Assembly (NCBI GenBank): GCA_038239005.1
Contig: JBBSFE010000017.1
Span: forward strand, 4,900 to 68,899
Direction: 5' to 3'
Origin: DASXHD01 sp038239005
GTDB lineage: Bacteria > Myxococcota_A > Polyangia > Polyangiales > Polyangiaceae
DNA length: 64,000 bases
Shown: positions 16,477-25,976 of the stretch, piece by piece
Layout of the letters: the number at the start of each line of letters is the position of its first letter
Position numbering within the stretch: the stretch's first letter is position 1
Translations under genes and position numbers: made by a program
The notes under the pieces: generated by a model
Database searches by the model: none
Seen by the model: only the letters and a program-made list of their open reading frames with translations
Told to the model about the DNA's origin: nothing

Positions 16477-18117
16477 TCACATCACATACACATGCCGAGA
16501 CACGCCCGTGAAGGTGTCCGTGAAGCTCCCAGCAGCGGCGGTGAGCGTGCGCGTCTCGAATTGCACGGTCACCGTCTGACCCGCCGTGAGAGGAGCGAAC
16601 GAGAACGCGCCCGTGATGTTCGTTGCGGTGGGGTTCACGGCGATGATCGTCGACTTGCCGCCCGCGCTTCGTGCGATGAAGCTGATGCCGCTCGGTGCCG
16701 TCACGGTAGTGACCGGTGCTCCGGTGATCACGCTGCTCAGTGTCGAGAGCTCCGTGAGCGCCTGCGTTGCTTGGGTGAGCGTGCCTGCCGTCGAAAAGCC
16801 GTCCCATGTGAAGAAGAAGAGGCCCGTCGCGCCGAGCGTGAAGCCGTAATACGCCTTGGGCACGATGAGCGCGCTGCCTGCGTCGTCCATCGCGAGCCAG
16901 ATGGGTCGTGGCGTCATCGTCGCGAGCACGGTGCTCGTTTGCGTGACGCCCGAGAACGACGGGCCATACGGCTCGGACATGTAGACATCCATCGCCGGCG
17001 CATACGGTTGATCGATCGCCGGCGGACTGTAGTGCGCTTGCTGGAGCATGACCGCGACCGGCAGCGCCGACGCCGCGTGCACTTTGGCGTATTCGCTCGT
17101 GAGCATCGCCGGCGTGATGGGCTCGTACACGACCGCCGAAGCCGGGAGATCGGGCTCGTCGTCGAGGTACCACGCGATCTCCGAGAGGTGATGACTGAAA
17201 TCCGTCATCACTTGGGTGAACACCGCGGGCACGGCGGCGCGCGCCGTCGTCGATGATTCTGCGATGACGTTGATGCCCGCTTCGTATGCGGCATCCGCGT
17301 AACGTTCGGCGCCCGTGTTGTAACAACCCGGATCACCCCACGCGGCCGTGTTCGCCCCCGCGGCCTTCGCTTGCGCGAGCGCGCTCTGCGGAATCCCGTA
17401 GAAGCCGAGCGGAACGAACGGTGCGCCGTCGAGCTCGTACGTCGACCCCTGCATATGCACGCTTCGGTCGCCGGGATGTTTGATCGTCTGCACCGGTACG
17501 GAGCCGTCGCCGAGCGTGATCACCATGTCGTCGAGCAAGAGCGTCTTCGTGCCGGCGTAATAGAGCGAGTAAGTCACTGCGTCACTCGTCGCGTCGGTCG
17601 TGAACGTGAACGTATTCTTCGCCCACGCGCCCGTACACGCGAAAGCCGACGTGAAGCTGCCACTCGTAACCGTGGGTGTGTAGAAGAAACCGTTATCGCC
17701 CGCTTCGCAGCTCGACCAGATCTCGACGTTGTAGGTTTGGTTTGGCGAAGTGAGAAGCCCGTTCGCTTCGACAGCCGCCTTCGCCGGAAAGCCGCACTGC
17801 GCGACATCGGTGCACGCCATTTGGAGCGCGTACGACCCCGAGTGCGCGCTCGTCGAAAGCGAGAACAGGTAGCCCGTGCCGACGTTCGATGGGTTCGGCG
17901 CCCACTCGTATTGCCCGTAACACATGAGGCCGTCTTCGAAGCCGCCGTTGTTGAGGATGTTGGTCGGATGCAGCACGATCGGTGGTAGCGGTCCGCTCTC
18001 GACGTCTGCATTCGATGCTTGGTCGGTGACGTTTGCGTCCGTCGATGCATCCGGTGACGACGGCGTCGAAGAGCCACACGCTAGGGCGAGCGCGCACAAC
18101 CCAATCGTCCTTCGCAT
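16477..18117 (-). CDS. Secreted lipoprotein with CBM-like and TIM-barrel-like domains
   Basis: 546 residues with a signal ending LALAC (lipobox) and an Asp/Ser/Ala linker. Residues 50-200 look like a galactose-binding-type beta-sandwich ('ILNNGGFEDG', 'SGSYALQM', 'LLLDDMVITLG'), common in carbohydrate-binding modules. Residues 215-450 resemble a glycosidase-like TIM barrel ('FVPLGFYGIPQSALAQAKAAG', 'WYLDDEPDLP', 'MDVYMSEPYGP', 'RPIWLAMDD'). The Asp-Glu pair in LDDEP is a candidate acidic site. The C-terminal 90 residues form a beta-rich domain. Probably a cell-surface polysaccharide-active or -binding protein. Confidence 0.75.
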   Translation of the reverse strand: MRRTIGLCALALACGSSTPSSPDASTDANVTDQASNADVESGPLPPIVLHPTNILNNGGFEDGLMCYGQYEWAPNPSNVGTGYLFSLSTSAHSGSYALQMACTDVAQCGFPAKAAVEANGLLTSPNQTYNVEIWSSCEAGDNGFFYTPTVTSGSFTSAFACTGAWAKNTFTFTTDATSDAVTYSLYYAGTKTLLLDDMVITLGDGSVPVQTIKHPGDRSVHMQGSTYELDGAPFVPLGFYGIPQSALAQAKAAGANTAAWGDPGCYNTGAERYADAAYEAGINVIAESSTTARAAVPAVFTQVMTDFSHHLSEIAWYLDDEPDLPASAVVYEPITPAMLTSEYAKVHAASALPVAVMLQQAHYSPPAIDQPYAPAMDVYMSEPYGPSFSGVTQTSTVLATMTPRPIWLAMDDAGSALIVPKAYYGFTLGATGLFFFTWDGFSTAGTLTQATQALTELSTLSSVITGAPVTTVTAPSGISFIARSAGGKSTIIAVNPTATNITGAFSFAPLTAGQTVTVQFETRTLTAAAGSFTDTFTGVSRHVYVM

Positions 18118-18288
18118 GCCGCTATGGTTTCACACTGGCCCCGCAGCACGGTAAGAAAACCTCGCGATGAGCGATTCGAGCACTTGGCGAGAAGCGGTCG
18201 GGTTTGCTTACAAGCCCGCTTTGACTAGAGCTCATTTCACACCGGTTGCGCTCGCACGGCGGGTGGGTGGATGGGCGTTGCTTGATTT

Positions 18289-18339
18289 CCGGAAAACGAT
18301 CGCAGGGAAAAAAACCGGGAAACGATCGCAGGGAAAAAC
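18289..18339. repeat. Two-copy tandem repeat, period 26
   Basis: A unit with the core 'aacgatcgcaggg' plus an A-run occurs at 18289-18314 and again at 18315-18339, nearly identical. A third partial copy, inverted, lies at 18344-18358 (cgatcgtttttcgg). The block sits in the 280-base gap downstream of the gene ending at 18402. Confidence 0.8.
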
Positions 18340-18352
18340 AGCCCGATCGTTT
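18320..18352. terminator. Stem-loop, probable terminator
   Basis: Arms aaacgatcg (18320-18328) and cgatcgttt (18344-18352) pair perfectly over nine bases around a 15-base loop; runs of T follow on the minus strand further on. It lies about 50 bases past the last stop of the minus-strand operon 23537-18402 and is well placed to end it. The rest of 18118-18401 holds no convincing gene. Confidence 0.5.
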
Positions 18353-18401
18353 TTCGGATTCTGAATGAATGGCGAGGGCGCCGCGCCGGGCAAGATGCGC
18401 T

Positions 18402-19376
18402 CTACGGAAAAAATACCTGGGCGCGGACGCCGTACTGTTGCACCAAAATCCCCGAGAATAACGCGGCGATCGACTCGCCGGAGCCGTAGAAGATGCGGAG
18501 CGCGAACGCGCGGATCGGGGACCAACCGACGTAACCATTCACGAGGATGGGAAGCGAGCTTGGTCCGGGCCAGCACGCTGAAAGGCTCGCTTCGGCATGG
18601 GCGCCGATCTGGAGGTTGAGCTGCGTGACTCGAAAGCGTTGGATGTCGGCGAAGAATTCGATGTACGCATTTCCGAGGAAGGTCGGTTGCGGGCCGAGCC
18701 ACGTCGTGACGTTGACGCTGCCGAGCGAGATCTGACCACCTCCGCTCACGCCGATTGCGAAGAGCGTGCCTCTCGCGTTGGTGGCTGCCATGCGCACTTG
18801 CGTCGCGAGGTAGAGCTGGGCGCCCCATGAATCGAGCGGGAGCCAGGCAGCGTCGTCGGCGATGCCGCTCGATGTTGTCGCTTTGAAGGCGAGCGTCTGC
18901 ATGCCTGGGAGCGCGTTGCTCGGACCGGGATATGGAATGAGGGCGCGCACGCCGAATTCGATCCACTCGCGGTCGGAAGGCGTTCGAAGGCGCACGCCGA
19001 TCGCGGGAAGTGGGCCGAGCGGATTGTAGATGCTGTTCGTGGTGTCGTCGGCGAGGCCGAAGTTTGCGCGCACGACGATGCCGAACTGCTCGCCGACCGC
19101 GGTGTGTTCGGTGGTTTCGTATTGCGACACCGAAAAAAAGTGCGCCAGCTCGACGCGCTCGGTGAGAGCACGGTTCGACGAGAACGCGCTGTCCGTGCGC
19201 ATCTCCCAGAGCCGACCCGGGCTGCCGAGCGTCGTGAACCAACCGGCCTCGGCGCCGCGTTGCTCGTCTTCTGTCTCCGTGACCTGCGCCGGGTGAGTAA
19301 GGCCATGAAGCGGGATTTCTTGCGCAGCGCACCCATGGGCGGCGACCAAGACCGCTAGGCTCAGCGCGACTCTCAC
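18402..19376 (-). CDS. Outer-membrane beta-barrel-like protein
   Basis: 324 residues from a GTG at 19376, which begins a signal peptide (VALSLAVLVAAHGCAAQ) and overlaps the upstream stop as GTGA. The mature protein alternates hydrophobic and polar residues with regular Gly/Trp/Tyr/Phe, ends in an aromatic residue followed by Pro ('AQVFFP'), and has many short strand-like segments, all features of a transporter-like barrel. It is the last gene of a four-gene operon with the M19-type peptidase. The Cys in AAHGC could make it a lipoprotein instead. Confidence 0.6.
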   Translation of the reverse strand: MRVALSLAVLVAAHGCAAQEIPLHGLTHPAQVTETEDEQRGAEAGWFTTLGSPGRLWEMRTDSAFSSNRALTERVELAHFFSVSQYETTEHTAVGEQFGIVVRANFGLADDTTNSIYNPLGPLPAIGVRLRTPSDREWIEFGVRALIPYPGPSNALPGMQTLAFKATTSSGIADDAAWLPLDSWGAQLYLATQVRMAATNARGTLFAIGVSGGGQISLGSVNVTTWLGPQPTFLGNAYIEFFADIQRFRVTQLNLQIGAHAEASLSACWPGPSSLPILVNGYVGWSPIRAFALRIFYGSGESIAALFSGILVQQYGVRAQVFFP

Positions 19377-22306
19377 GGAACCCCCTTGATCACCGGGCAC
19401 ACGAACGTTCCCGGAGGCGCGGTCGGCAGCGGGTGTTTGTCGTGCATCGCTGCCGCGGCCGGGTCGGCGATCTGCTCCCACGCGCGAAGCGTTGCCTCGG
19501 CCGAGAGCATGAGCGAGTCGTAGACGGCGTGTCCGCACACCGGATACGCGCGCACCGCGGCGAGTGTGTCGGCGAGCAAGCCGTACGTCGCGAGGCCGCG
19601 CTCTTCGAGCAGCACTTTGCCACCGAGCGTTCCGTCACGATATCGGATGCGCATCGGTGCGAGCGTCGCGGGTGCGTCGGTCTTCGTGATGGAGCACGAC
19701 GACGGCAACGTTGCGTCGGGTGGTGCGCCGAACTCCGAGATGTCGATGAGGCCGTTGAGGCCGTTGAAGTCCGTTCCGATCGCAACACTGCCATATCGGT
19801 TGCCCGCGACCTCGCGCGTGACGTCCGCGTAGCGGCGAATGAAGTGGCCGATGGGATCCTCGATCTCGTCGATGATGACGCTATCGACTTCGACGGCGTT
19901 GCCCGTCGTCCAGCCGGGCGTGGCGATGTCGAGCCCGCAGATGGATGTGTCATCGCCAGCGTGACGCGCGTACGCCCAAAGCTCGATGCCCGATGCCCAC
20001 GCGCCGCGTTGGTTGAAGCTCCACCATGTGCCGTCGTTCGGACACGCGGCGCTCGTGATGGGCGCAGCGACCGACGCGCATTGTCCGTTTTGCTGTTTCT
20101 CGCGGAACGCGAAGCACACGTCGACCCCGGTCTCGCTTGGCGATGGGCTTTCGAGCATCGTCGATGGGCTCGATGTCATGGCGACGCGCAGCAAGTTGCC
20201 CGTCATGATTTTGGGCGTGACCTCGGGACGATCTTGGCGCTGGTAGATTGCGAGCTGTCCGCGCTTGTTGTCGAGAGTCGCGAGCGGAGATCCACCTCGC
20301 GTCATGATGGCGACGCCGCCGTCGCCGGTGAGCGAGGCTTGCTCGATCGTCCACGTGCCCGCGGTTTTGTCGCTCGATGACTGGCATTGCAGATCGCCAG
20401 AGCCAGCCAAATACAGCCACTCGAGCGTAACGCTCTCGATGTCATCCACAGCGTACGGAGTCGTCGTGGAGCACGCGCCTGCCTTCTCGCATGACAAACC
20501 CGGACACGTGCAGTTTGCACCGTCACCGCACGAGAGATTGCGCGATGGGTCCGTGGGATCGAGCGGCGGATCTGCGATCGCGGTATCGCGCGCGCCGAGC
20601 CCGATCGTCGCGCTGCACGCTTGCGACGAACAACCGAGCGGCGCGAGATACTCGCGGCGCTGGAAGCGATACGCCGCGTTCGAAACGTTCGCGCGCATCT
20701 CGACGCGCACGAATGGCTGCGCGTTGCCCGCTCCGGCGATGCCGCCGTTCGTCGTGACGGTGAGCGTCGAAATACTTTCGCTCGGCTTGGCCGCGAGCAC
20801 CGCGCCGTCCTGAATCGATGCTGCGGGCGACGACGGCGACAAGCTGAACAGCGGACCACCACGCGCCGCGAAGAGCGTGCGCCGCGCGAACGTCGCCATG
20901 GGCGTTCCGATGCCGAGCTGCCCCTTTTGATTGATGATCGTACGCGCTTGATCCGACTCGATGGATCGCTCGCTGCTCGGCATGAACGTCATCGCATCGG
21001 TGCATGAGGGACCGCCGCCTTCGCAAAGATGCGCGATGTCACTGTGCGACGTGATGAACGGATACGTCGCGCTGAGAGCGAGTGTCTCGCGCGTCGATCG
21101 GCGCGACATGTGCGAGAGATCGATGAGGAGCTTCTTGTCCATCAAGCGCTCGATGCGCGCGGCGCCGGGCAATGCGGCGTTGCACTCGCCGAGCTCGCTG
21201 CACAGGCCGCGTGCGTTCTCCTGCCCGAGCTCTACGTACGTGCTCTGCGCGGTGGGCGCGGACGAGCATGCGTCCGTGGCATCGTAACAAAGCGTCCGAT
21301 AGAGATCGAAAGGCACGTTCTCGGGCTTTGCGTAGATCGGCGGGTTCAACGTGCCGAGCTGGAGCGGCCAGCCGATGGTGCGCGAATAGAGCGGCGTCCA
21401 TGCGAGATCCATGTATCGCCGCCGCATCTTGTCGTTGCGGTAGATGGCGCTGACTTCGGCGGAGGCCGTATTGAAGATGTCGCCGTTGGCTGCGGTGCCG
21501 CCGATGTCGTTGTCGATCAAGTGGATTGGAATGATGTGCGCGACGCCGTAGTCGGCGATGAGCTGGAAGACGTCCGCCTCGCGAAGCCCCTGCATCTCGA
21601 GCGACAAAACGAGCGCGAGCTTGCCACTCGCGATGATCGAGCGAGCATCTTTGGGCGTCCGGGCGATGGCCATCCAGCTCGCGTTCGACCCGACGATTTG
21701 CAGGATGAGATCGAGCTGCGCGCGCGCCGAGCGATAGTCTGCGGCGGCGTCGGGAACGAATGCATCGTAGACGTTGGGACCTTCGAGCAGCGCGGTGACG
21801 ATTTGATCGTCGGTCGTCGATGCGAACATCAATCGCAGGCCGCCTTCGTATGCACGACGAATGGAGCTGACGTTCATTCCTTGATGGATGAGATCGCGGC
21901 CGTTCGGCCAGCCGCTTCCCGAGATGCCGACGGGCCCGTGCGCAAAACCGCTCGCAGCGCCGAGCTCCGGAAACACCAAGCCTCCAACGGCGCGATCGAC
22001 CGGGCTCGATACGCTCGAATCGTGCGTCTCGACGGGGCACGAATCGATGATGGGAAGCTCGCTCGCATTCACGGGCGCGTCATCGACGGCCGATCCCCAA
22101 ATGAGGCGCCCGCCAAATGCGCGCTCGATCGCCGGGTGCGCGTGCAGATCTGCGAAGCCCCACACGACATCGGCGTCGACGGTGACGTTCGTGGGATCCA
22201 CATTGTCGATCGCGGCGCACGCTGGCGGCGGCGGAGCCGGCGATTGCGAGCAGCGCGTCGCGATAGCGAGAGCGCCGAAGAGCGCGAGAACGCGAGCGCG
22301 CGTCAT
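19373..22306 (-). CDS. Secreted M19 (membrane dipeptidase)-like metallopeptidase
   Basis: 977 residues, much longer than the usual 350-450 of the family because of a large Cys-rich insertion in the middle (about 490-740). The signal peptide ends near Cys19. Metal-site motifs are in the family order: 'GFADLHAHPA' (Asp53, His55, His57), 'KLLIDLSHMSR', 'PFITSHSDIAHL' and 'VAIGTDFNGLNGL'. M19 enzymes are zinc dipeptidases of the amidohydrolase superfamily. The insertion contains 'CGDGANCTCPGLSCEKAG' and beta-rich sequence suggesting a binding domain. Start and stop both overlap neighbouring genes by four bases. Confidence 0.85.
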   Translation of the reverse strand: MTRARVLALFGALAIATRCSQSPAPPPPACAAIDNVDPTNVTVDADVVWGFADLHAHPAIERAFGGRLIWGSAVDDAPVNASELPIIDSCPVETHDSSVSSPVDRAVGGLVFPELGAASGFAHGPVGISGSGWPNGRDLIHQGMNVSSIRRAYEGGLRLMFASTTDDQIVTALLEGPNVYDAFVPDAAADYRSARAQLDLILQIVGSNASWMAIARTPKDARSIIASGKLALVLSLEMQGLREADVFQLIADYGVAHIIPIHLIDNDIGGTAANGDIFNTASAEVSAIYRNDKMRRRYMDLAWTPLYSRTIGWPLQLGTLNPPIYAKPENVPFDLYRTLCYDATDACSSAPTAQSTYVELGQENARGLCSELGECNAALPGAARIERLMDKKLLIDLSHMSRRSTRETLALSATYPFITSHSDIAHLCEGGGPSCTDAMTFMPSSERSIESDQARTIINQKGQLGIGTPMATFARRTLFAARGGPLFSLSPSSPAASIQDGAVLAAKPSESISTLTVTTNGGIAGAGNAQPFVRVEMRANVSNAAYRFQRREYLAPLGCSSQACSATIGLGARDTAIADPPLDPTDPSRNLSCGDGANCTCPGLSCEKAGACSTTTPYAVDDIESVTLEWLYLAGSGDLQCQSSSDKTAGTWTIEQASLTGDGGVAIMTRGGSPLATLDNKRGQLAIYQRQDRPEVTPKIMTGNLLRVAMTSSPSTMLESPSPSETGVDVCFAFREKQQNGQCASVAAPITSAACPNDGTWWSFNQRGAWASGIELWAYARHAGDDTSICGLDIATPGWTTGNAVEVDSVIIDEIEDPIGHFIRRYADVTREVAGNRYGSVAIGTDFNGLNGLIDISEFGAPPDATLPSSCSITKTDAPATLAPMRIRYRDGTLGGKVLLEERGLATYGLLADTLAAVRAYPVCGHAVYDSLMLSAEATLRAWEQIADPAAAAMHDKHPLPTAPPGTFVCPVIKGVP

Positions 22307-22911
22307 GGCTCACCCCACGCGAACGCGTAACCGAACTGAGCAATCCAGCGAAATGTGGAATCGAGCGCGACCGACGAATCGACTGCAGCGCGAAAGAGCA
22401 GCGAGTGCTGGCGACGCGAGCCGAACGGGATTTCGAGGTCGAGTGCCGTCTGCGCTTCGACGCGAAGCAAAACGTATGACGGGGACACGCCGAACGACTC
22501 AGTGCCCGCAACACCGAGGCGCTCGCCGAGCGTGAAGTGAAACGGAAAACATTGATCGAAGTCGACCGTCGACCAGAGCCCGCTCAAAAACACGTACGTT
22601 AGATCGACGGCAAAGCGCAGCCCAAGGCTGGCATAAAAAAGCTTGCCGCTTGGATCCTCGCCCACGGAAACGGACCCGCCGCCGCTGAATGCGCCGAACG
22701 TGATCGCTTTCGGTGAATTTTCCTCGCGCGCTCTGAACGGGTGCCGCCCGATTTCGAACGTGGTGACGAGGAAGGCCGTCGTGATTTTCGGTGAGCCGCC
22801 GCCACCCATGAAAGTGTGGATGTAGTTGTTCCGGATGAATGGCGTGTCCACGTGCTGAGCGTGCGCCGTCGAAGCCACGAGCAACGCTCCGGTCGCGACG
22901 AGCTTCTTCAT
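22303..22911 (-). CDS. Small secreted beta-barrel-like protein
   Basis: 202 residues from the ATG at 22911, beginning with a classic signal peptide (MKKLVATGALLVASTAHA). The mature part has Gly-rich turns and alternating strands ('LGLRFAVDLTYVFLSGLW', 'LLFRAAVDSSVALD') and ends 'FGYAFAWGEP'. This suits an eight-stranded outer-membrane barrel, although the last residue is not aromatic. It overlaps the next gene by ATGA and the previous one likewise. Confidence 0.6.
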   Translation of the reverse strand: MKKLVATGALLVASTAHAQHVDTPFIRNNYIHTFMGGGGSPKITTAFLVTTFEIGRHPFRAREENSPKAITFGAFSGGGSVSVGEDPSGKLFYASLGLRFAVDLTYVFLSGLWSTVDFDQCFPFHFTLGERLGVAGTESFGVSPSYVLLRVEAQTALDLEIPFGSRRQHSLLFRAAVDSSVALDSTFRWIAQFGYAFAWGEP

Positions 22912-23537
22912 TTGAACGCTCTCACGAAGACGAGCACGCCTTGTGCAAAGGCAATACCGTGACCGCTTTCGTCGCGGCCAGAAGTGAACGTCTGCGAGCG
23001 CACGCCCTCGAAACCGAGCTTCGCTCGCAGGCCGACTTCGAGGTGGCCGAAAATACGCGTGCCCATCTCGGCGAGCCACATCTCTGCGAGCTCGGTCTCC
23101 GCGGTCGCGTGAAGCTCCCAGCCGAGGCGCATGAAGAAGAGTCGTGTCCAGTCGTAGCCGATGAAGAATCGCGTCGCGAAATACGTCCCGCCGCTCACGT
23201 GCGACGTGCCGTTGAACGGCAGCACCGGTCCCGTCTGCGCGCGCACGGTTTGAACGACTCCGCCCTCGAGCGTGAGCCGGAAGCGCCCCGGAATGGGGGC
23301 GTCGATGCCGATGAAAAAGTCGCCGCACGTGCCCGACCCCGGTACCAGCGGGTCTTGTCGCCAGCACGCGCCAACGCCCACCGAAGCGATCGCGGTCATT
23401 CCCGGATGCGGCCAGATTGAACGATCGGTCCGTTCGGTGGGGGCGCGCGACTCACACTCGTGGCAAGCACGCGCGGGCGGCGCGAACGCAAGAGTAGACA
23501 GCACAACAATCCCACCGAACCAGTGTCTCGCGCGCAT
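22908..23537 (-). CDS. Secreted surface protein, first gene of the M19 operon
   Basis: 209 residues from the ATG at 23537, which directly precedes a signal peptide (residues 1-22, ending PPARACHEC). The mature part contains strand-like segments with aromatic ends ('FFIGYDWTRLFFMRLGWEL') and Gly-rich turns, like an outer-membrane barrel. A Cys pair follows the cleavage site. It overlaps the following gene by ATGA. The promoter should lie in 23538-23633, shared with the divergent GFA gene. Confidence 0.6.
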   Translation of the reverse strand: MRARHWFGGIVVLSTLAFAPPARACHECESRAPTERTDRSIWPHPGMTAIASVGVGACWRQDPLVPGSGTCGDFFIGIDAPIPGRFRLTLEGGVVQTVRAQTGPVLPFNGTSHVSGGTYFATRFFIGYDWTRLFFMRLGWELHATAETELAEMWLAEMGTRIFGHLEVGLRAKLGFEGVRSQTFTSGRDESGHGIAFAQGVLVFVRAFK

Positions 23538-23633
23538 CGCCCCCTCAGCGAGACCTGGATAGCGCATTTCGCGAAATCGAACACGTCTCGATGAAGGCGC
23601 GACGCAATGCTCTTGATCGGCTAGAGCTACGCC

Positions 23634-23999
23634 ATGGACGAAACCAAAACCTATGAAGGTAGCTGCCACTGCGGCGCGGTTCGCTTCGAAGTCGACATGG
23701 CCGAGCCTACGAAGGCGTTTGGCGGCAACTGTTCGATCTGCTCGCGCATGGGTTGGCTGCTCGCGTTCGTGCCCGCGGAATCATTTCGCCTGGTGAAGGG
23801 CGAGGACGCCCTGCGCGACTATCAATTCGGTAAAATGAACGTGCACCACCTCTTCTGCACGACATGCGGCATCCGCTCCTTCACGCGCGGCAAGAACAAA
23901 ACCGGCGAGCCCGTCGTCGTCGTGAACCTGCGATGCGTCACGGGCGTAGACGCAACGAAGCTCCCGCTACAGTCGTTCGACTGCGCTGCGATTGTGTAA
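23634..23999 (+). CDS. GFA/CENP-V family zinc protein
   Basis: 121 residues. The zinc ligands typical of the glutathione-dependent formaldehyde-activating enzyme family are present: 'GSCHCGAVRFE' (Cys11, Cys13), 'NCSICSRMG' (Cys33, Cys36) and 'FCTTCGIRSF' (Cys74, Cys77). Most bacterial GFA-like proteins have no proven substrate, so formaldehyde metabolism should not be assumed. Monocistronic; convergent with the methyltransferase gene six bases away. Confidence 0.92.
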   Translation: MDETKTYEGSCHCGAVRFEVDMAEPTKAFGGNCSICSRMGWLLAFVPAESFRLVKGEDALRDYQFGKMNVHHLFCTTCGIRSFTRGKNKTGEPVVVVNLRCVTGVDATKLPLQSFDCAAIV

Positions 24000-24005
24000 A
24001 ACTAT

Positions 24006-24836
24006 TTAGGCAGCGTGCTTCGCGGAGGCGCAGACGAATTCGGCGGGGACTTCGAAGCCGGCCGTGGTTCGGTATGCCGCTAGCGATTCGACGTATTCGC
24101 TCGCGACTTTCGAGCGAAGCTCCGGCGGAAACATCGAGTACGGATACGCGGCGGGGCCGCCGTCGAACATGGCGGCGCATGCTTCTTCGTCCGTCTTCCA
24201 GCGCAGCACGAGCTCGATGCGTTCCTCGCGTGCTTCATGAAGCCCAGCATGTTCGAGGTCTGCGGCGAACGCGCCGGGCGTGCCGAGCGCGAAAAAGTTC
24301 GGACAGATGTCCATCTGGAGCGGCCCACTCAGAATGGAGAAGACGTCGCGGAATCCGTTTTTCTCGCGCCGTCCCCAAACGCATCCAGCGAACCGCCCAC
24401 CTGGAGCAAGCACGCGCTTTGCTTCACCGAGCGCGGCTTCGGCCGGCGCGGCGTACATGAGACCGAGTATGCACAGCGCAACATCGAATGACCCATCGGC
24501 AACGCCGCTGAGGTCTTCCATCGCGTGACGCTCGAAGCGAACGTTCCTCGCATCGGCGGCGGCAGCAGCGCGCGTCGCCGTCTCGATGTAGGCGTCGCTG
24601 ATGTCGGTACCGAGCACGCTCCCCGATGGACCGACGCGCTGCGCGGCGAGGAGCGCGGCCGTCCCCGGACCCGTCGCAATATCGATGACGCGCTCCCCCG
24701 CCTGCGGCGCGGCGAAATCCAAACAGACTTCGGAGTATCGCCGAAGCACGTCGACCCATGAGCGCGCGTACTCATCGACGGTGAGGTTCCACCCCTTGCG
24801 CATCACTTTGCGATATTGCTCGTCAGTAAGGCCCAT
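24006..24836 (-). CDS. UbiE-like SAM methyltransferase
   Basis: 276 residues. Motif I is 'RVIDIATGPGTAALLAA', motif II 'GSVLGTDISDAYIETA', then 'SFDVALCILGLMYAAPAEA' and 'EAKRVLAPGGRFAGCVWG', the order of class I methyltransferases of the ubiquinone/menaquinone (Methyltransf_11) type. The C-terminal part resembles those acting on lipophilic or quinone-like substrates. No obvious partner genes nearby. Confidence 0.85.
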   Translation of the reverse strand: MGLTDEQYRKVMRKGWNLTVDEYARSWVDVLRRYSEVCLDFAAPQAGERVIDIATGPGTAALLAAQRVGPSGSVLGTDISDAYIETATRAAAAADARNVRFERHAMEDLSGVADGSFDVALCILGLMYAAPAEAALGEAKRVLAPGGRFAGCVWGRREKNGFRDVFSILSGPLQMDICPNFFALGTPGAFAADLEHAGLHEAREERIELVLRWKTDEEACAAMFDGGPAAYPYSMFPPELRSKVASEYVESLAAYRTTAGFEVPAEFVCASAKHAA

Positions 24837-24860
24837 CGCGCGAGCCTATCGCAGCACGCG

Positions 24861-25970
24861 TTAGGGCAAAATCTGCGAGTTGACGATGTTCGCGGGCTGC
24901 TTCGCGATCACGTAGAACCCCGGCAAACCCGGCGTTTCGAAGGTGCCGCGCGGATTGTTGCGCGTGATGGAATCCTTGACGGTGATGGAACCGGATTTGT
25001 CGTTGCTCACGAAGAAGACCGCGCTGCCGCCTTCGTTCGCTTTGTTGTTTTCGATCAGACTGCTCGTGATGTTCATTACGATCTCGTTGCCGTCGTTGTA
25101 GATCGCGCCGCCGTTGCCGCCTTGGCCGCTGTTGGCGCCGTGGCCGACCGCGGTGTTGTCGGAGAGGAGCGAGTTGATGATGTTCCACGAGACGCCGATG
25201 CTGCTCAGCGCGCCGCCGTTCGCGCACGAGTTTCCTAGTGTGGCGCCGCCGCCGAACGTGCTGTTCACGATCCACACGGGGCGCGCTGGGCCCGCGCCGG
25301 AAGCAACGAGGTAGTCGAGCTTGCGGATCGCGCCGCCGCCGAGGTCGGAGCCGAGGTCGTCGCAGATGTTGTTGAAGAAGCGCGCGTTCACCACTTTCAA
25401 GCTGCCGCCTTGCGCGTGGATCGCGCCGCCGCCGGCTCCGTTGGTGGAGCCTTCGGGGATGCCGGTCGCGTTGCCGTCGATGAAGGTGATGTTTTGCACG
25501 ACGAGCTGCACGCCTGGGTTCGTGTTGCAGTCGCCCGGGCCCGGCGGGTAGACCTGCGCTTTGTCGCAAGTGCTCATGTAGAGGATGCGGACCTTGCCGC
25601 CGCCGCTGAGCGTGACTTTGTTGCCGCCGTCGATGACGAGCTTCGTACCTTTGTCGTTGAAGACTTTCGCCGTCTCCGTGAGAACGATCGTGGCGGGGTC
25701 GGAGCCGCAGTTGAACGTGATGATGCCGCCCGCCGCGACCGCAGCGACGAACGCTTCACTCGTGCAGCTCGCGGCCGCGCCCGTTCCGACGATCGTCGTC
25801 GGTGTGGAGACGTCTTCGGCTTGGCCTTCACTCGGCACCGATGCGTGGCCATCGGGGTAGCCGGCGGGTGGGCCGTCTTGTGGGTTTGTGGTTTGTGTCG
25901 GCGTCGATGAGCACGCTGCAATCGACGAGACGACGAGCAAAATCAAACCAGTGGAAGACGTAGTGCCCAT
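24861..25970 (-). CDS. Beta-helix surface lipoprotein
   Basis: 369 residues from the ATG at 25970. The signal peptide ends in SSIAAC followed by SST, a lipobox. From about residue 75 the protein shows the repeating short strands with Asn/Gly ladders of a right-handed parallel beta-helix ('LVIDGGNKVTLSGGGK', 'VVQNITFIDGNATGI', 'GGGAIHAQGGSLKVVNARFF', 'NIINSLLSDNT'), as in pectate-lyase-fold and choice-of-anchor surface proteins. No catalytic Arg/Asp set is clear, so it may be a binding protein. Confidence 0.8.
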   Translation of the reverse strand: MGTTSSTGLILLVVSSIAACSSTPTQTTNPQDGPPAGYPDGHASVPSEGQAEDVSTPTTIVGTGAAASCTSEAFVAAVAAGGIITFNCGSDPATIVLTETAKVFNDKGTKLVIDGGNKVTLSGGGKVRILYMSTCDKAQVYPPGPGDCNTNPGVQLVVQNITFIDGNATGIPEGSTNGAGGGAIHAQGGSLKVVNARFFNNICDDLGSDLGGGAIRKLDYLVASGAGPARPVWIVNSTFGGGATLGNSCANGGALSSIGVSWNIINSLLSDNTAVGHGANSGQGGNGGAIYNDGNEIVMNITSSLIENNKANEGGSAVFFVSNDKSGSITVKDSITRNNPRGTFETPGLPGFYVIAKQPANIVNSQILP

Positions 25971-25976
25971 CGTCGA

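Noticed and set aside
18167..18364. A 65-codon frame in the gap before the minus-strand operon end
   Set aside because: It runs through the tandem repeat, has no ribosome-binding site and no protein-like pattern.
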